Shown in pieces: positions 50,747 to 59,370 of a DNA stretch of 64,000 nt. This stretch comes from Halorarum salinum (GTDB taxonomy: Archaea; Halobacteriota; Halobacteria; Halobacteriales; Haloferacaceae), in NCBI RefSeq assembly GCF_013402875.1, contig NZ_CP058579.1:2418001-2482000 (forward strand). The letters run 5' to 3'. Numbering within the stretch: position 1 is the stretch's first letter; every line of letters starts with the position of its first letter. A program made the position numbers and the translations under genes. The notes under the pieces were generated by a model. The model was not told the DNA's origin, searched no databases, and saw only the letters and a program-made list of their open reading frames with translations.

Positions 50747-51769
50747 ATGAGCAACCGGGCGTTCACCTACAACGGGGGGAAGGTCGAACCCGGCGAGCAC
50801 CGGAACCTCCGGTTCGTAGTGAGCGAGACGTACCTCGGCGACCCGATCCGGATCCCCGTCACCATCGTCAACGGCGAGCACGAGGGGCCGACGGCGTTCC
50901 TCTCGGCGGCGGCCCACGGGGACGAACTCAACGGCATCGAGGTCGTCCGGGAGGTCGCCCACGAGTGGGACCTCTCCGAGCTCCACGGCACGCTCATCTG
51001 TCTCCCCGTCCTCAACGTCCCCGCGTTCCTCGCCCAGCAGCGTTACCTCCCCGTGTACGACCGCGACCTCAACCGGTCGTTCCCGGGTTCGCCCGACTCG
51101 ACCACCGCCAAGCGCATGGCGAACCGCATCTTCCGAAACTTCATCGAGCCGTGCGACCTCGGGCTGGACTTTCACACCTCGACGCGGGGCCGGACCAACA
51201 TGATCCACGTCCGCGCGGACATGTCCGATCCGGCGGTCGCCCGCGTCGCCTGCGCGTACGGAACCCCCGTCGTCATCGACAGCGAGGGGGGCGAGGGGAT
51301 GTTGCGCGTCGAGGCGTCGAACGTCGACACCCCGACCATCACGATCGAGATGGGCGAGGCCCACCGCTTCCAACGCCCGCTCATCGACGAGGCGCTGGAG
51401 GGGGTCGTGAGCGTCTTCGCGGAGTTCGGCCTCCAGAAGACGCGCGCGGTCCGGTGGCCGGGGTGGCGGACCGTCATCACCGGATCGAGGGAGAAGACGT
51501 GGCTCCGCGCGGACGCCGGCGGCATCGTCGACATGCACTTCGACCACGGCGCGCTCGTCCACGAGGGCGACGCCGTCTGCACCATCACGAACCCGTTCAA
51601 GGACGACAACGTCCGCGTGGAGGCGCCGTTCACCGGCCTGCTCGTCGGCGTGCTGGAGAACCCGGTCGTCTACCCCGGGAACCCGCTGTGTCACCTCGTG
51701 GAACTCGACGAGCGGACGCGGCGCGTCGTCGAGCGGGAGCAGTCCCCGAACGGGGGCGGCGAGACGTGA
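50747..51769 (+). CDS. Succinylglutamate desuccinylase/aspartoacylase family protein
   Basis: A 340-residue M14-type zinc hydrolase. AAAHGDELNGIEVVREV supplies HxxE, and LGLDFHTSTRGRTN the third zinc His. DRDLNRSFPGSPDSTTAKRM binds the substrate carboxylate, and TITIEMGEAHRF carries the likely catalytic Glu. The C-terminal beta domain (residues about 245-330: DMHFDHGALVHEGDAVCTIT, NPFKDDNVRVEAPFTGLLVG) resembles a lipoyl-like barrel found in this subfamily. It removes acyl groups from amino acids or from a glutamyl-type conjugate. Divergent from the RimK-retropepsin gene (278 bp between starts). Confidence 0.88.
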   Translation: MSNRAFTYNGGKVEPGEHRNLRFVVSETYLGDPIRIPVTIVNGEHEGPTAFLSAAAHGDELNGIEVVREVAHEWDLSELHGTLICLPVLNVPAFLAQQRYLPVYDRDLNRSFPGSPDSTTAKRMANRIFRNFIEPCDLGLDFHTSTRGRTNMIHVRADMSDPAVARVACAYGTPVVIDSEGGEGMLRVEASNVDTPTITIEMGEAHRFQRPLIDEALEGVVSVFAEFGLQKTRAVRWPGWRTVITGSREKTWLRADAGGIVDMHFDHGALVHEGDAVCTITNPFKDDNVRVEAPFTGLLVGVLENPVVYPGNPLCHLVELDERTRRVVEREQSPNGGGET

Positions 51770-51894
51770 CCGGAGCGCCCGAACCGTGGCCGGGCGGTCC
51801 GGGCCGCGACCGGGTCCCCCGGTTCCGTTCACCCGCGCCCGCGCTGCCGTACACGTAACTACTATACCCCCCCGAGACCCAGCCACGAACACCC

Positions 51895-52290
51895 ATGAGC
51901 CAGTCGTACGACAGGGGCCTCGTCGAGGACTTCGGACGGTGGCGGGAGTTCTCGGCGGGGATGTGGGCGTGGGTGTTCCACAAGTTCACGGGCTGGGTGC
52001 TCGTGGGCTACCTCTTCACCCACATCGCAGTGTTGAGTACCGCGACGAGCAGCGAGACGATGTACACGAACACGATCCAGGCGCTGGAATCGCTGCTCGT
52101 CGTCCGCCTCCTCGAGATCGGGCTGCTGGCGGTGGCCGTCTTCCACATCCTGAACGGCGTCCGCCTGCTGTTCGTCGACCTGGGGGTCGGCCTCGAGGCA
52201 CAGGACAGGAGCTTCTACGCGTCGCTGGTGCTGACGGGCGCCATCGTCGTCGCCTCGGTCCCGACGTTCCTCGCGGGGGTGTTCGGCTGA
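51895..52290 (+). CDS. sdhC: Succinate dehydrogenase cytochrome b subunit SdhC
   Basis: A 131-residue membrane anchor. Three hydrophobic segments include [20 protein letters not shown] and [20 protein letters not shown]; the His residues in KFTG...THIA and FHILNGVR are candidates for heme b ligation. With SdhD it attaches complex II to the membrane and passes electrons to menaquinone. CTATAC at 51862-51867 is the operon promoter. Its TGA overlaps the sdhD ATG by one base. Confidence 0.9.
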   Translation: MSQSYDRGLVEDFGRWREFSAGMWAWVFHKFTGWVLVGYLFTHIAVLSTATSSETMYTNTIQALESLLVVRLLEIGLLAVAVFHILNGVRLLFVDLGVGLEAQDRSFYASLVLTGAIVVASVPTFLAGVFG

Positions 52291-52661
52291 TGGCCGAGCG
52301 CTACTCCTCGTTCGAGCGCGGCGGCCGCCGGTGGCTCTGGCAGCGCATCACCGCGGCGTTCCTCGTCGTCGTGCTGGCGTTCCACTTCTTCCTGCTCCAC
52401 TTCGTGAACCACGCCGACGAAGTGACGTTCGCGGCCTCGAGCCTTCGGATGCAGGATCTCACCTACTACTCGCTGATGGTGCTGTTCCTGGTGACGGCGA
52501 CGTTCCACGGCGTCAACGGCGTCTACAACGCCCTGATCAACCAGGGGCTCACCGGAAGCAGGAAACGGATCGTCAAGTACGCCCTCGTCGCCGCGAGCGT
52601 CGTCCTCATCGTGCAGGGCGTCCGCACCGCGAACGCGTGGGCCGGGTTCCCGACGTTCTAA
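52290..52661 (+). CDS. sdhD: Succinate dehydrogenase membrane anchor SdhD
   Basis: A 123-residue anchor with three hydrophobic segments: AAFLVVVLAFHFFLLHFVNH, YYSLMVLFLVTATFHGVNGV and KYALVAASVVLIVQGVRTAN. His residues in AFHFFLLHFVNH and ATFHGVNG parallel the heme-binding ones of SdhC. It pairs with SdhC in complex II. sdhB follows 2 bp after its stop. Confidence 0.9.
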   Translation: MAERYSSFERGGRRWLWQRITAAFLVVVLAFHFFLLHFVNHADEVTFAASSLRMQDLTYYSLMVLFLVTATFHGVNGVYNALINQGLTGSRKRIVKYALVAASVVLIVQGVRTANAWAGFPTF

Positions 52662-52663
52662 CA

Positions 52664-53566
52664 ATGAGCACGCAAGTCCCAGAGCAGGAGTCGGAGGCTG
52701 AGACCGAGGCGACCGAGACCGACCTCGCGGAGACGCTCCCGCCCGCACAGCAGGCGCGGATGGAGCGGAAGGCGGAGGCGCGCGCGGACCGCGAGCAGCG
52801 GGCCCGCGAGGAGGCCGAGCGGGAGGCGTCCGCCGACGAGAACTCCTACCACCTGAAGGTGTTCCGGTACGACCCGGAGGTGGAGGGGAAACAGGAGCCG
52901 CGGTTCGACGACTTCCACGTCCCGTTCGAGACGGGGATGACCGTCCTCGACGCGCTCATCCACGCGCGGGACACGTTCGACTCCTCGCTCACCTTCCGGC
53001 ACTCCTGCCGGCAGGCGATCTGCGGGTCGGACGCGTTCTTCATCAACGGCTCCCAGCGGCTCGGCTGCAAGACCCAGCTGTCGGAGCTCGAGGAGCCGGT
53101 CCGCGTCGAGCCGCTCCCGCACGCCGAGGTGCGCAAGGACCTCGTCGTCGACATGGAGCACTTCTACGACCAGATGGAGGCCGTGGAGCCGTTCTTCCAG
53201 ACGAACGAGCTCCCGGACGGCGAACTGGAGGAGCAGCGCCAGAGCCCGGAGAACCGCGAGAAGGTGAAGATGTCCACCCGGTGCATCTGGTGTGCGGCGT
53301 GCATGTCCTCGTGCAACATCGCGGCGGGCGACAACGAGTACCTGGGGCCGGCCGCGATCAACAAGGCGTACCGGTTCGCGATGGACGAGCGCGAGGGCGA
53401 GGACGTCAAGCAGCACCGCCTCAACATCATCGAACAGGAGCACGGCGTCTGGCGGTGCCAGACCCAGTTCTCCTGTACCGAGGTGTGTCCGAAGGACATC
53501 CCGCTCACCGAGCACATCCAGGAGCTCAAGCGGGAGGCGGTCAAGAGCAACCTGAAGTTCTGGTAA
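52664..53566 (+). CDS. sdhB: Succinate dehydrogenase iron-sulfur subunit SdhB
   Basis: A 300-residue iron-sulfur protein. An acidic/charged lead of about 60 residues precedes the ferredoxin domain. [2Fe-2S] ligands lie in HSCRQAICGSDAFFINGSQ plus GCKTQL; the third Cys position is Asp, as in E. coli SdhB. The second domain has CIWCAACMSSCN and CQTQFSCTEVCPKDIP for the [4Fe-4S] and [3Fe-4S] clusters. It carries electrons from SdhA to the quinone site. Confidence 0.95.
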   Translation: MSTQVPEQESEAETEATETDLAETLPPAQQARMERKAEARADREQRAREEAEREASADENSYHLKVFRYDPEVEGKQEPRFDDFHVPFETGMTVLDALIHARDTFDSSLTFRHSCRQAICGSDAFFINGSQRLGCKTQLSELEEPVRVEPLPHAEVRKDLVVDMEHFYDQMEAVEPFFQTNELPDGELEEQRQSPENREKVKMSTRCIWCAACMSSCNIAAGDNEYLGPAAINKAYRFAMDEREGEDVKQHRLNIIEQEHGVWRCQTQFSCTEVCPKDIPLTEHIQELKREAVKSNLKFW

Positions 53567-53608
53567 CGACCGACGAACTCCACGACCTACACCCGACACA
53601 ACACAACA

Positions 53609-55459
53609 ATGCACGAACACGACGTCATCGTGGTCGGCGCCGGCGGCGCGGGGCTCCGCGCGGCCATCGCCGCCCAGGAGGAGGGCGCGGACGTTGCCAT
53701 CGTCTCGAAGCTGCACCCCGTTCGAAGCCACACGGGGGCGGCCGAGGGCGGCATCAACGCCGCGCTTCGCGAGGGCGACTCCTGGGAGGACCACGCGTAC
53801 GACACCATGAAGGGCTCGGACTACCTCGGCGACGCGCCGGCGGTCGAGACCCTCTGCAAGCAGAGTCCGAACGAGACCATCCAGCTCGAACACTGGGGGA
53901 TGGCGTTCTCGCGGGACGACGACGGACGCGTCTCCCAGCGGCCGTTCGGCGGCCTCTCGTTCCCCCGAACGACCTACGCCGGCGCCGAGACGGGCCACCA
54001 GCTGCTCCACACGATGTACGAGCAGGTCGTCAAGCGCGGCGTCACCGTCTACGACGAGTGGTACGTCACCGACCTCGCGGTCACCGACGAGGAGCGGCCG
54101 GAGGACCGCACCTGCCACGGCGTCGTCGCCTACGACATCTCGACCGGCGAGCTCTCGGGCTTCCGGGCGAACGACGGCGTCATCCTCGCCACCGGCGGAC
54201 CCGGGCAGGTGTACGACCACACGACGAACGCGGTGTCCAACACCGGTGACGGCGTGGCGATGGCCTACCGCGCCGGCGTCCCGATGGAGGACATGGAGTT
54301 CATCCAGTTCCACCCGACGAGCCTGCCCAGCACGGGCGTGCTCATCTCCGAGGGCGTGCGCGGCGAGGGCGGCATCCTCTACAACGCCGAGGGCGAGCGG
54401 TTCATGTTCGAGTACGGCTACGCGAGCAACGACGGCGAACTCGCCTCCCGCGACGTCGTCGCCCGGGCGGAGCTGAGCGAGGTGAACGCGGGTCGCGGCA
54501 TCGAGGACGAGTACGTCCACCTCGACATGCGCCACCTCGGCGAGGAGCGAATCATCGACCGACTGGAGAACATCCTCCACCTCGCGGAGGACTTCGAGGG
54601 CGTCGACGCGCTGGAAGAGCCCATGCCGGTGAAGCCCGGCCAGCACTACGCGATGGGCGGCATCGAGACGGACGAGAACGGCGAGACGTGCATCGCCGGC
54701 CTGTACGCGGCCGGCGAGTGCGCCTGCGCCTCCGTCCACGGCGCGAACCGCCTCGGCGGCAACGCGCTGCCCGAACTCATCATCTTCGGCAAGCGCGCGG
54801 GCCAACACGCGGCAGGGAAGGACCTCGGCGAAGCGAAGGTGACCACGGGCCAGCAGGGGGAGTACGAACTCGGCGAGGTCGACAGCCCCGTCGAACCCGG
54901 TGCCGTCGACGCGTCGGGCACCGACGACGCCGCGGCGGACGGCGGCGTCAGGGCGGACGCGTCGACGGCCGACTCCGAGGACGTGGTCGACCGCGCCGTC
55001 GAGGCCGAGCGCGAGCGCGTCCAGGCGCTGCTCGACCGCGACGAGGGCGTCCAGCACGCCGAGATCCGCTCGGCCGTCCAGGAGTCGATGACAGAGAACG
55101 TCAACGTGTTCCGCGAGGAGGCCGGACTGAAGCAGGCGCTGCGCGACATCCGCGAGGCCCGCGAGCGCTACGAGGACGTGTTCGTGAATGACCCCTCGCG
55201 GACGTTCAACACCGACCTGGTCCAGACCATCGAGACGCGCAACGTCCTCGACCTGGCGGAAGCGATCACCCTCGGCGCGCTCGCGCGCGAGGAGTTCCGC
55301 GGCGCCCACTGGCGCGCGGAGTTCCAGGAGCGTAACGACGAGGAGTGGTTGAAACACACCCTGCTGTCGTGGAACGACGGCACGCCGGAACTGTGGTACA
55401 AGCCAGTCATCCTCGAGGGCGAGGAGAAGCGGTACGAGCCGAAGATCCGCTCGTACTGA
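53609..55459 (+). CDS. sdhA: Succinate dehydrogenase flavoprotein subunit SdhA
   Basis: A 616-residue FAD protein that oxidises succinate to fumarate. HDVIVVGAGGAGLRAAIAAQ is the dinucleotide fold; RSHTGAAEGGINAAL contains the His that covalently binds FAD; FIQFHPTSLPSTGVLISEGV, RGEGGILYN and MRHLG follow; ECACASVHGANRLGGNAL is the capping/substrate motif. An acidic insert near residue 430 (VDASGTDDAAADGGVR) is typical for halophiles. Last gene of sdhCDBA, 42 bp after sdhB. Confidence 0.96.
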   Translation: MHEHDVIVVGAGGAGLRAAIAAQEEGADVAIVSKLHPVRSHTGAAEGGINAALREGDSWEDHAYDTMKGSDYLGDAPAVETLCKQSPNETIQLEHWGMAFSRDDDGRVSQRPFGGLSFPRTTYAGAETGHQLLHTMYEQVVKRGVTVYDEWYVTDLAVTDEERPEDRTCHGVVAYDISTGELSGFRANDGVILATGGPGQVYDHTTNAVSNTGDGVAMAYRAGVPMEDMEFIQFHPTSLPSTGVLISEGVRGEGGILYNAEGERFMFEYGYASNDGELASRDVVARAELSEVNAGRGIEDEYVHLDMRHLGEERIIDRLENILHLAEDFEGVDALEEPMPVKPGQHYAMGGIETDENGETCIAGLYAAGECACASVHGANRLGGNALPELIIFGKRAGQHAAGKDLGEAKVTTGQQGEYELGEVDSPVEPGAVDASGTDDAAADGGVRADASTADSEDVVDRAVEAERERVQALLDRDEGVQHAEIRSAVQESMTENVNVFREEAGLKQALRDIREARERYEDVFVNDPSRTFNTDLVQTIETRNVLDLAEAITLGALAREEFRGAHWRAEFQERNDEEWLKHTLLSWNDGTPELWYKPVILEGEEKRYEPKIRSY

Positions 55460-55679
55460 GCCCCCCGGCGCGCGGGAACGAGTCCCCGACGCAACTCTTG
55501 CCGAACCCGTCCGTCAGAAGTCGAATTCAACGACCGACAGGTGTCGTCCCCGTGTCCGCGCAGGTCCGTCGGGCCCCGCTCCCCCTCGCGTTCGAGGCGT
55601 TCGAACGTCCTCCGGCGGTTTTCGACGATAGTCGTACCTTAGTTTTACATGTGTCGACACCGAGCCGGGAAGTACGACG

Positions 55680-55925
55680 ATGCAGGCACGAAGCAGACCC
55701 GAGTCGACGCGCGACGCCGAGCCGACGATGGAACGCGTCCCCGCGGGGCTCTCCTCGCCGCGCGCGAAGCTCGTCTACCTATATCTCGCCACCCACGGCG
55801 CGGTGACCGAGGACGACCTGCGGGAGGGGCTCGGTATGAAACGGATCTCGCTGTACGCCATCTTGAAGACGCTGCGGTCGGGTGGGTTCGTGACGAGGGA
55901 CGGCGACCGGTACGTTCTGGACTGA
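55680..55925 (+). CDS. Small winged-helix protein
   Basis: An 81-residue DNA-binding protein. AKLVYLYLATHGAVTEDDLR, then RISLYAILKTLRSGGFVTRD, give a MarR/TrmB-type winged helix; the first 16 residues are unstructured. TTAGTTTTAC (55638-55647) is a probable promoter. An in-frame ATG at 55728 is an alternative start. It lies downstream of sdhA on the same strand with its own promoter; it may be a local regulator, but its target is unknown. Confidence 0.77.
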   Translation: MQARSRPESTRDAEPTMERVPAGLSSPRAKLVYLYLATHGAVTEDDLREGLGMKRISLYAILKTLRSGGFVTRDGDRYVLD

Positions 55926-56091
55926 TTCCGACCGTTCGCTCGGTTCCCGTCGGACGCGAGCGGGCTTTCGGAGCCTGCTCAGCGACGACCAGCGGGAACC
56001 GGAGCCATCCGCCGTCCTGGCTTTCGAGCCGTTCCGCCGTCCGACGGCGGGCGAACCCCGAAACCCGTTGAGCCCCGCTCGTTTCGGCGAA

Positions 56092-56907
56092 TCAGCCGCC
56101 CAGGAAGTCCTGTCGGACCTGCTCGTCGGCCAGGAGCGCCTCCCCCGAGTCCACGTACGCGTTCTCGCCGTTCACGAGCACGTAGCCGCGGTCACAGCGC
56201 CGCAGCGCCTCCTTCGCGTTCTGCTCGACCATCAGCACCGACGTGCCGTCGTCGTTGATGCGGTCGATGCGGTCGAACATGTCCGCGACGAGGTCGGGCG
56301 CGAGGCCGGCCGACGGCTCGTCGAGCAACAGGAGGTCCGGGTCGAGCATGAGCGCCCGGCCCATCGCGAGCATCTGGCGCTGGCCGCCCGACATCGTGCC
56401 CGCAGTCTGGCCTTCTCGCTCCTCCAGGATGGGGAAGCGGTCGTAGATCTCCCGAATCCGGTCCTCGGGGACGTCGTCGAGGATGTACGCGCCCATCTCC
56501 AGGTTCTCGCGGACCGAGAGGCTCTCGAAGACGTTCTCGTTCTGCGGGACGTAGCCGACGCCCCGGTGGATGATCTCCTCGGGCGCCAGCCCGTGGATCG
56601 GCTCCTCGGCGAACGTCACCGTGCCGCCCATGTACGTCGTCAGCCCGAACACCGACTTCATCACGGTCGACTTGCCGGCGCCGTTCGGGCCGACGATGGT
56701 GACGTACTCGCCGGCCGCGACGTCGAGGTCGACGTCCCGGAGGATCTGTAGGTCGCCGTAGCCCGCGTCCAGGTCGCGGACCCGGAGCAGGGCGTCGCCG
56801 TTCGCTTCGGCCTCCCCCGCGGCGGTCGCGTCGGCGTCGCCGATCCCTTCGGCTCCCCCGGCCCCGGTTTCCTCGACGGACGCGGCGTCCCCCCGGCCGG
56901 ACGACAT
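56092..56907 (-). CDS. livF: Branched-chain amino acid-type ABC transporter ATPase LivF
   Basis: A 271-residue ABC ATPase. After a 38-residue acidic head come VGPNGAGKSTVMKSVFGL (Walker A), GTMSGGQRQMLAMGRALM (signature) and LLLLDEPSAGLAPDLV (Walker B, with the SAGLAP of LivF). It powers import by the LivHM permease pair with LivG. Its ATG overlaps the livG stop by one base. Last gene of livHMGF. Confidence 0.93.
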   Translation of the reverse strand: MSSGRGDAASVEETGAGGAEGIGDADATAAGEAEANGDALLRVRDLDAGYGDLQILRDVDLDVAAGEYVTIVGPNGAGKSTVMKSVFGLTTYMGGTVTFAEEPIHGLAPEEIIHRGVGYVPQNENVFESLSVRENLEMGAYILDDVPEDRIREIYDRFPILEEREGQTAGTMSGGQRQMLAMGRALMLDPDLLLLDEPSAGLAPDLVADMFDRIDRINDDGTSVLMVEQNAKEALRRCDRGYVLVNGENAYVDSGEALLADEQVRQDFLGG

Positions 56908-57737
56908 CAGACGTCACCCCCGAGGTACGCCTCGACGACCCGTTCGTCGCCGGTGATCTCCGCGGGCGCGCCCTCCGCGAGCACCTGCCCCTGGTGCATG
57001 ACGATGACGCGTTCGCAGTTCTCCATGATGACGTCCATGTCGTGTTCGACGAGCAGGAACGTGTTCCCCTGCTCGCGCAGTTCGTGGATGCGGTCGAGCA
57101 GCTTCTCCTCCAGCGTGGGGTTGACGCCCGCCAGCGGCTCGTCCAGCAGGACCAGCTCCGGGTCCGTCAGCAGGGCGCGTGCCATCTCCAGCAGCTTCCG
57201 CTGGCCGCCCGAGAGGTTCCCCGCGTACTCCTCGGCGAGGTGGTCGATCTCGAAGAACTCCAGCTGTCGCCAGGCGCGCTCCCGGAGCTCCTCCTCCTGT
57301 TCGATCACCCGCCCGCGCAGCCCAGGGAGCACCGAGTACCAGAACCGCTCGCCGATCTGTCCCTTCGGGGCGAGCATCATGTTCTCCAGCACGGTCATCT
57401 CCTCCAGTTCGCGGGCGATCTGGAACGTTCTGACGAGCCCCCGGTTCGCGATGCGGGGGGTCGACATCCCGGTGATGTCCTCGCCGCGGAACCGCACGGT
57501 GCCGCCCGTCGGCTTGTGGACCCCCGTGATCAGGTTGAACGTGGTCGACTTCCCCGCGCCGTTCGGGCCGATGAGCCCCGTGAGGCTCCCGGCCTCGACG
57601 GAGAAGCTCGCGCCGTCGACGGCCGTGATGCCGCCGAACGTCTTCCGGAGGTCCCGGACGACCAGCGGCGGCTCCGACCCGCCCTCGGCGGCCGCCTCGG
57701 CCCCCGACTCCGTCGGAACGTCCGCCGCCTCACTCAT
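56907..57737 (-). CDS. livG: Branched-chain amino acid-type ABC transporter ATPase LivG
   Basis: A 276-residue ABC ATPase. IGPNGAGKSTTFNLITGV is Walker A, YAGNLSGGQRKLLEMARALL the signature and LVLLDEPLAGVNPTLEEKLL Walker B. LVEHDMDVIMENCERVIVMH and the tail ERVVEAYLGGDV are characteristic of LivG. ATG 57737 overlaps the livM stop by 8 bp. Confidence 0.93.
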   Translation of the reverse strand: MSEAADVPTESGAEAAAEGGSEPPLVVRDLRKTFGGITAVDGASFSVEAGSLTGLIGPNGAGKSTTFNLITGVHKPTGGTVRFRGEDITGMSTPRIANRGLVRTFQIARELEEMTVLENMMLAPKGQIGERFWYSVLPGLRGRVIEQEEELRERAWRQLEFFEIDHLAEEYAGNLSGGQRKLLEMARALLTDPELVLLDEPLAGVNPTLEEKLLDRIHELREQGNTFLLVEHDMDVIMENCERVIVMHQGQVLAEGAPAEITGDERVVEAYLGGDV

Positions 57738-59370
57738 CGCCACCACCCCCGTCGGACCGGGTGGCGGGACGGGCGAGCGGCACCGCGGCGGCCTCCTCCT
57801 TGCGGTGGCCGAGCAGCCCCTCCGGCCGGCGCTGCATCAGCCAGACGAGCAGCACGCCGACGAGGATGAACCGGAGCGCCGAGACGTTGTCGAGCAGGAA
57901 CGCGAGGAACGGCAGCACCTCCCCCTCCAGGAACGGCGAGACCGCGGCGGGGAACGCGTTCGGGGTGTCCCCGAAGCTGACGTAGTTGGTCACCACGCGC
58001 CGGAGGTACGTCGGCCCCTCCCAGAGCAGCGAGGCGAACAGCGCCCCGCCGAGGACGCTCCCCGTGTTCGAGCCGGCGCCGCCGATGATGAGCGCCACCC
58101 AGACGTAGAAGGTGATGATCGGCCGGAACGCGCCGGGGTTCGTGAACCCCTGGCTGCCGTGCCACATGATGCCGCCCAGCCCCATCAGCCCGCAGCCGAA
58201 CATGAACGCGACGATCTTGAACCGTCGGGTGTCCTTGCCGAGCGCCTCGGCGACCTGCTCGTCCTCCCGGATGGCCTTCAGCACCCGGCCGAACGGCGAG
58301 TTGCCGACCCTGACGAGCAGCACGTAGAACAGGGCGACGCCGCCGGCCAGCACGAACAGGTACGCGACGCCCACGATGACCGGCGGGTTCACGGCCAGAT
58401 CGAGCGTGAACTCGGGGAGCGGAACGATCCCGAGCCACGAACTGCCCGGGGGTATCAACTGGACGCGGAGGTCCCTGAACACCGGGAACAGCACCGATCC
58501 GAGCAGCGCCGGATCGCCGCCGTCGAAGAACAGGTGCCGGATCGGGTTGACGGGCATCGAGATGCCGCCCGCCCCGCCGGTCCCCGTCTCGATCCCCGTG
58601 AACGGGATCGTGAACTCCTGGAACGTCTGGGAGGTGAGCGTGAGACGGACGATCTCAGAGAACGCCACGGTGACGATGGCGAAGTAGTCCGCCCGCAGGC
58701 GGAGCGCCGGCAGCGCCGCCAGCAGCCCCACGAACGCGGCCGCCAGCACGCCGCCCACGATGGCGACCGGGAGCGGCAGGCCGAGCCCCGCGACGCCGGC
58801 GACGCCTGCTTCGGTGGGGCCCGAGAGGATGGCCATCGCGTACACGCCGACGGCCATGAAGGCGGCGATGCCGATGTTGAACACGCCCGTGTACCCCCAG
58901 TGGAGGTTCAGCGCGAGCACCATCATCGCGTACACCGCGGTGAAGAAGAACACGGACCTGAGCGAGTTGACGAGGCCGTTGAACGGGAGCCCGAGCGCGA
59001 CCGCGAAGACGAAAAAGCCCAGCGACACGTGGCCGAGGACGATGAGCAACTTGTCCACGTCGGAGGTCATCCAGCGCTCGTCGAGCCACGCGAGGTACGG
59101 CTCGGCGGGCGGAGCGGTCGCGAGATACAGCGTCCCGGCCACCGCGAGCACGTAGAGGAAGCCGATCAGGCTCCCGCCGATCGGCAACGAGCCGAGGTCG
59201 AACGAGACCACCGCGGCGAACGCCAGCAGTCCGACGACCAGGTGGCCGATCGCGGTTCCCCACGCGACCCTGCCGCCCTCCGCCCAGCGGCCGCGGAACC
59301 AGTCGCGGTAGGCGTTCCAGGCGGGGACGTCGAGGAGCCCGCCGGCGCGGCTCAGCGTCCGGTCGCTCAC
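57730..59370 (-). CDS. livM: Branched-chain amino acid-type ABC transporter permease LivM
   Basis: A 546-residue permease, longer than bacterial LivM (about 300-430) because of an N-terminal membrane region of about 180 residues and a large extracellular insert (around IETGTGGAGGISMPVNPIRH). The LivM core is seen in LALNLHWGYTGVFNIGIAAF, ADYFAIVTVAFSEIVRLTL and RVLKAIREDEQVAEALGKDT (EAA loop). The GTG start at 59370 overlaps the livH stop (GTGA). Confidence 0.88.
   Translation of the reverse strand: MSDRTLSRAGGLLDVPAWNAYRDWFRGRWAEGGRVAWGTAIGHLVVGLLAFAAVVSFDLGSLPIGGSLIGFLYVLAVAGTLYLATAPPAEPYLAWLDERWMTSDVDKLLIVLGHVSLGFFVFAVALGLPFNGLVNSLRSVFFFTAVYAMMVLALNLHWGYTGVFNIGIAAFMAVGVYAMAILSGPTEAGVAGVAGLGLPLPVAIVGGVLAAAFVGLLAALPALRLRADYFAIVTVAFSEIVRLTLTSQTFQEFTIPFTGIETGTGGAGGISMPVNPIRHLFFDGGDPALLGSVLFPVFRDLRVQLIPPGSSWLGIVPLPEFTLDLAVNPPVIVGVAYLFVLAGGVALFYVLLVRVGNSPFGRVLKAIREDEQVAEALGKDTRRFKIVAFMFGCGLMGLGGIMWHGSQGFTNPGAFRPIITFYVWVALIIGGAGSNTGSVLGGALFASLLWEGPTYLRRVVTNYVSFGDTPNAFPAAVSPFLEGEVLPFLAFLLDNVSALRFILVGVLLVWLMQRRPEGLLGHRKEEAAAVPLARPATRSDGGGGDE

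Noticed and set aside
52664-53566. Missing third Cys of the [2Fe-2S] motif in SdhB (Asp instead)
   Set aside because: Asp at this position also occurs in functional SdhB such as that of E. coli, so it is not a defect.
52658-55357. A continuous 899-codon reading frame antisense to sdhB and sdhA
   Set aside because: It mirrors real genes whose GC-rich codons leave few stops on the opposite strand; composition is rich in Val, Leu, Arg and Asp without any recognisable domain.
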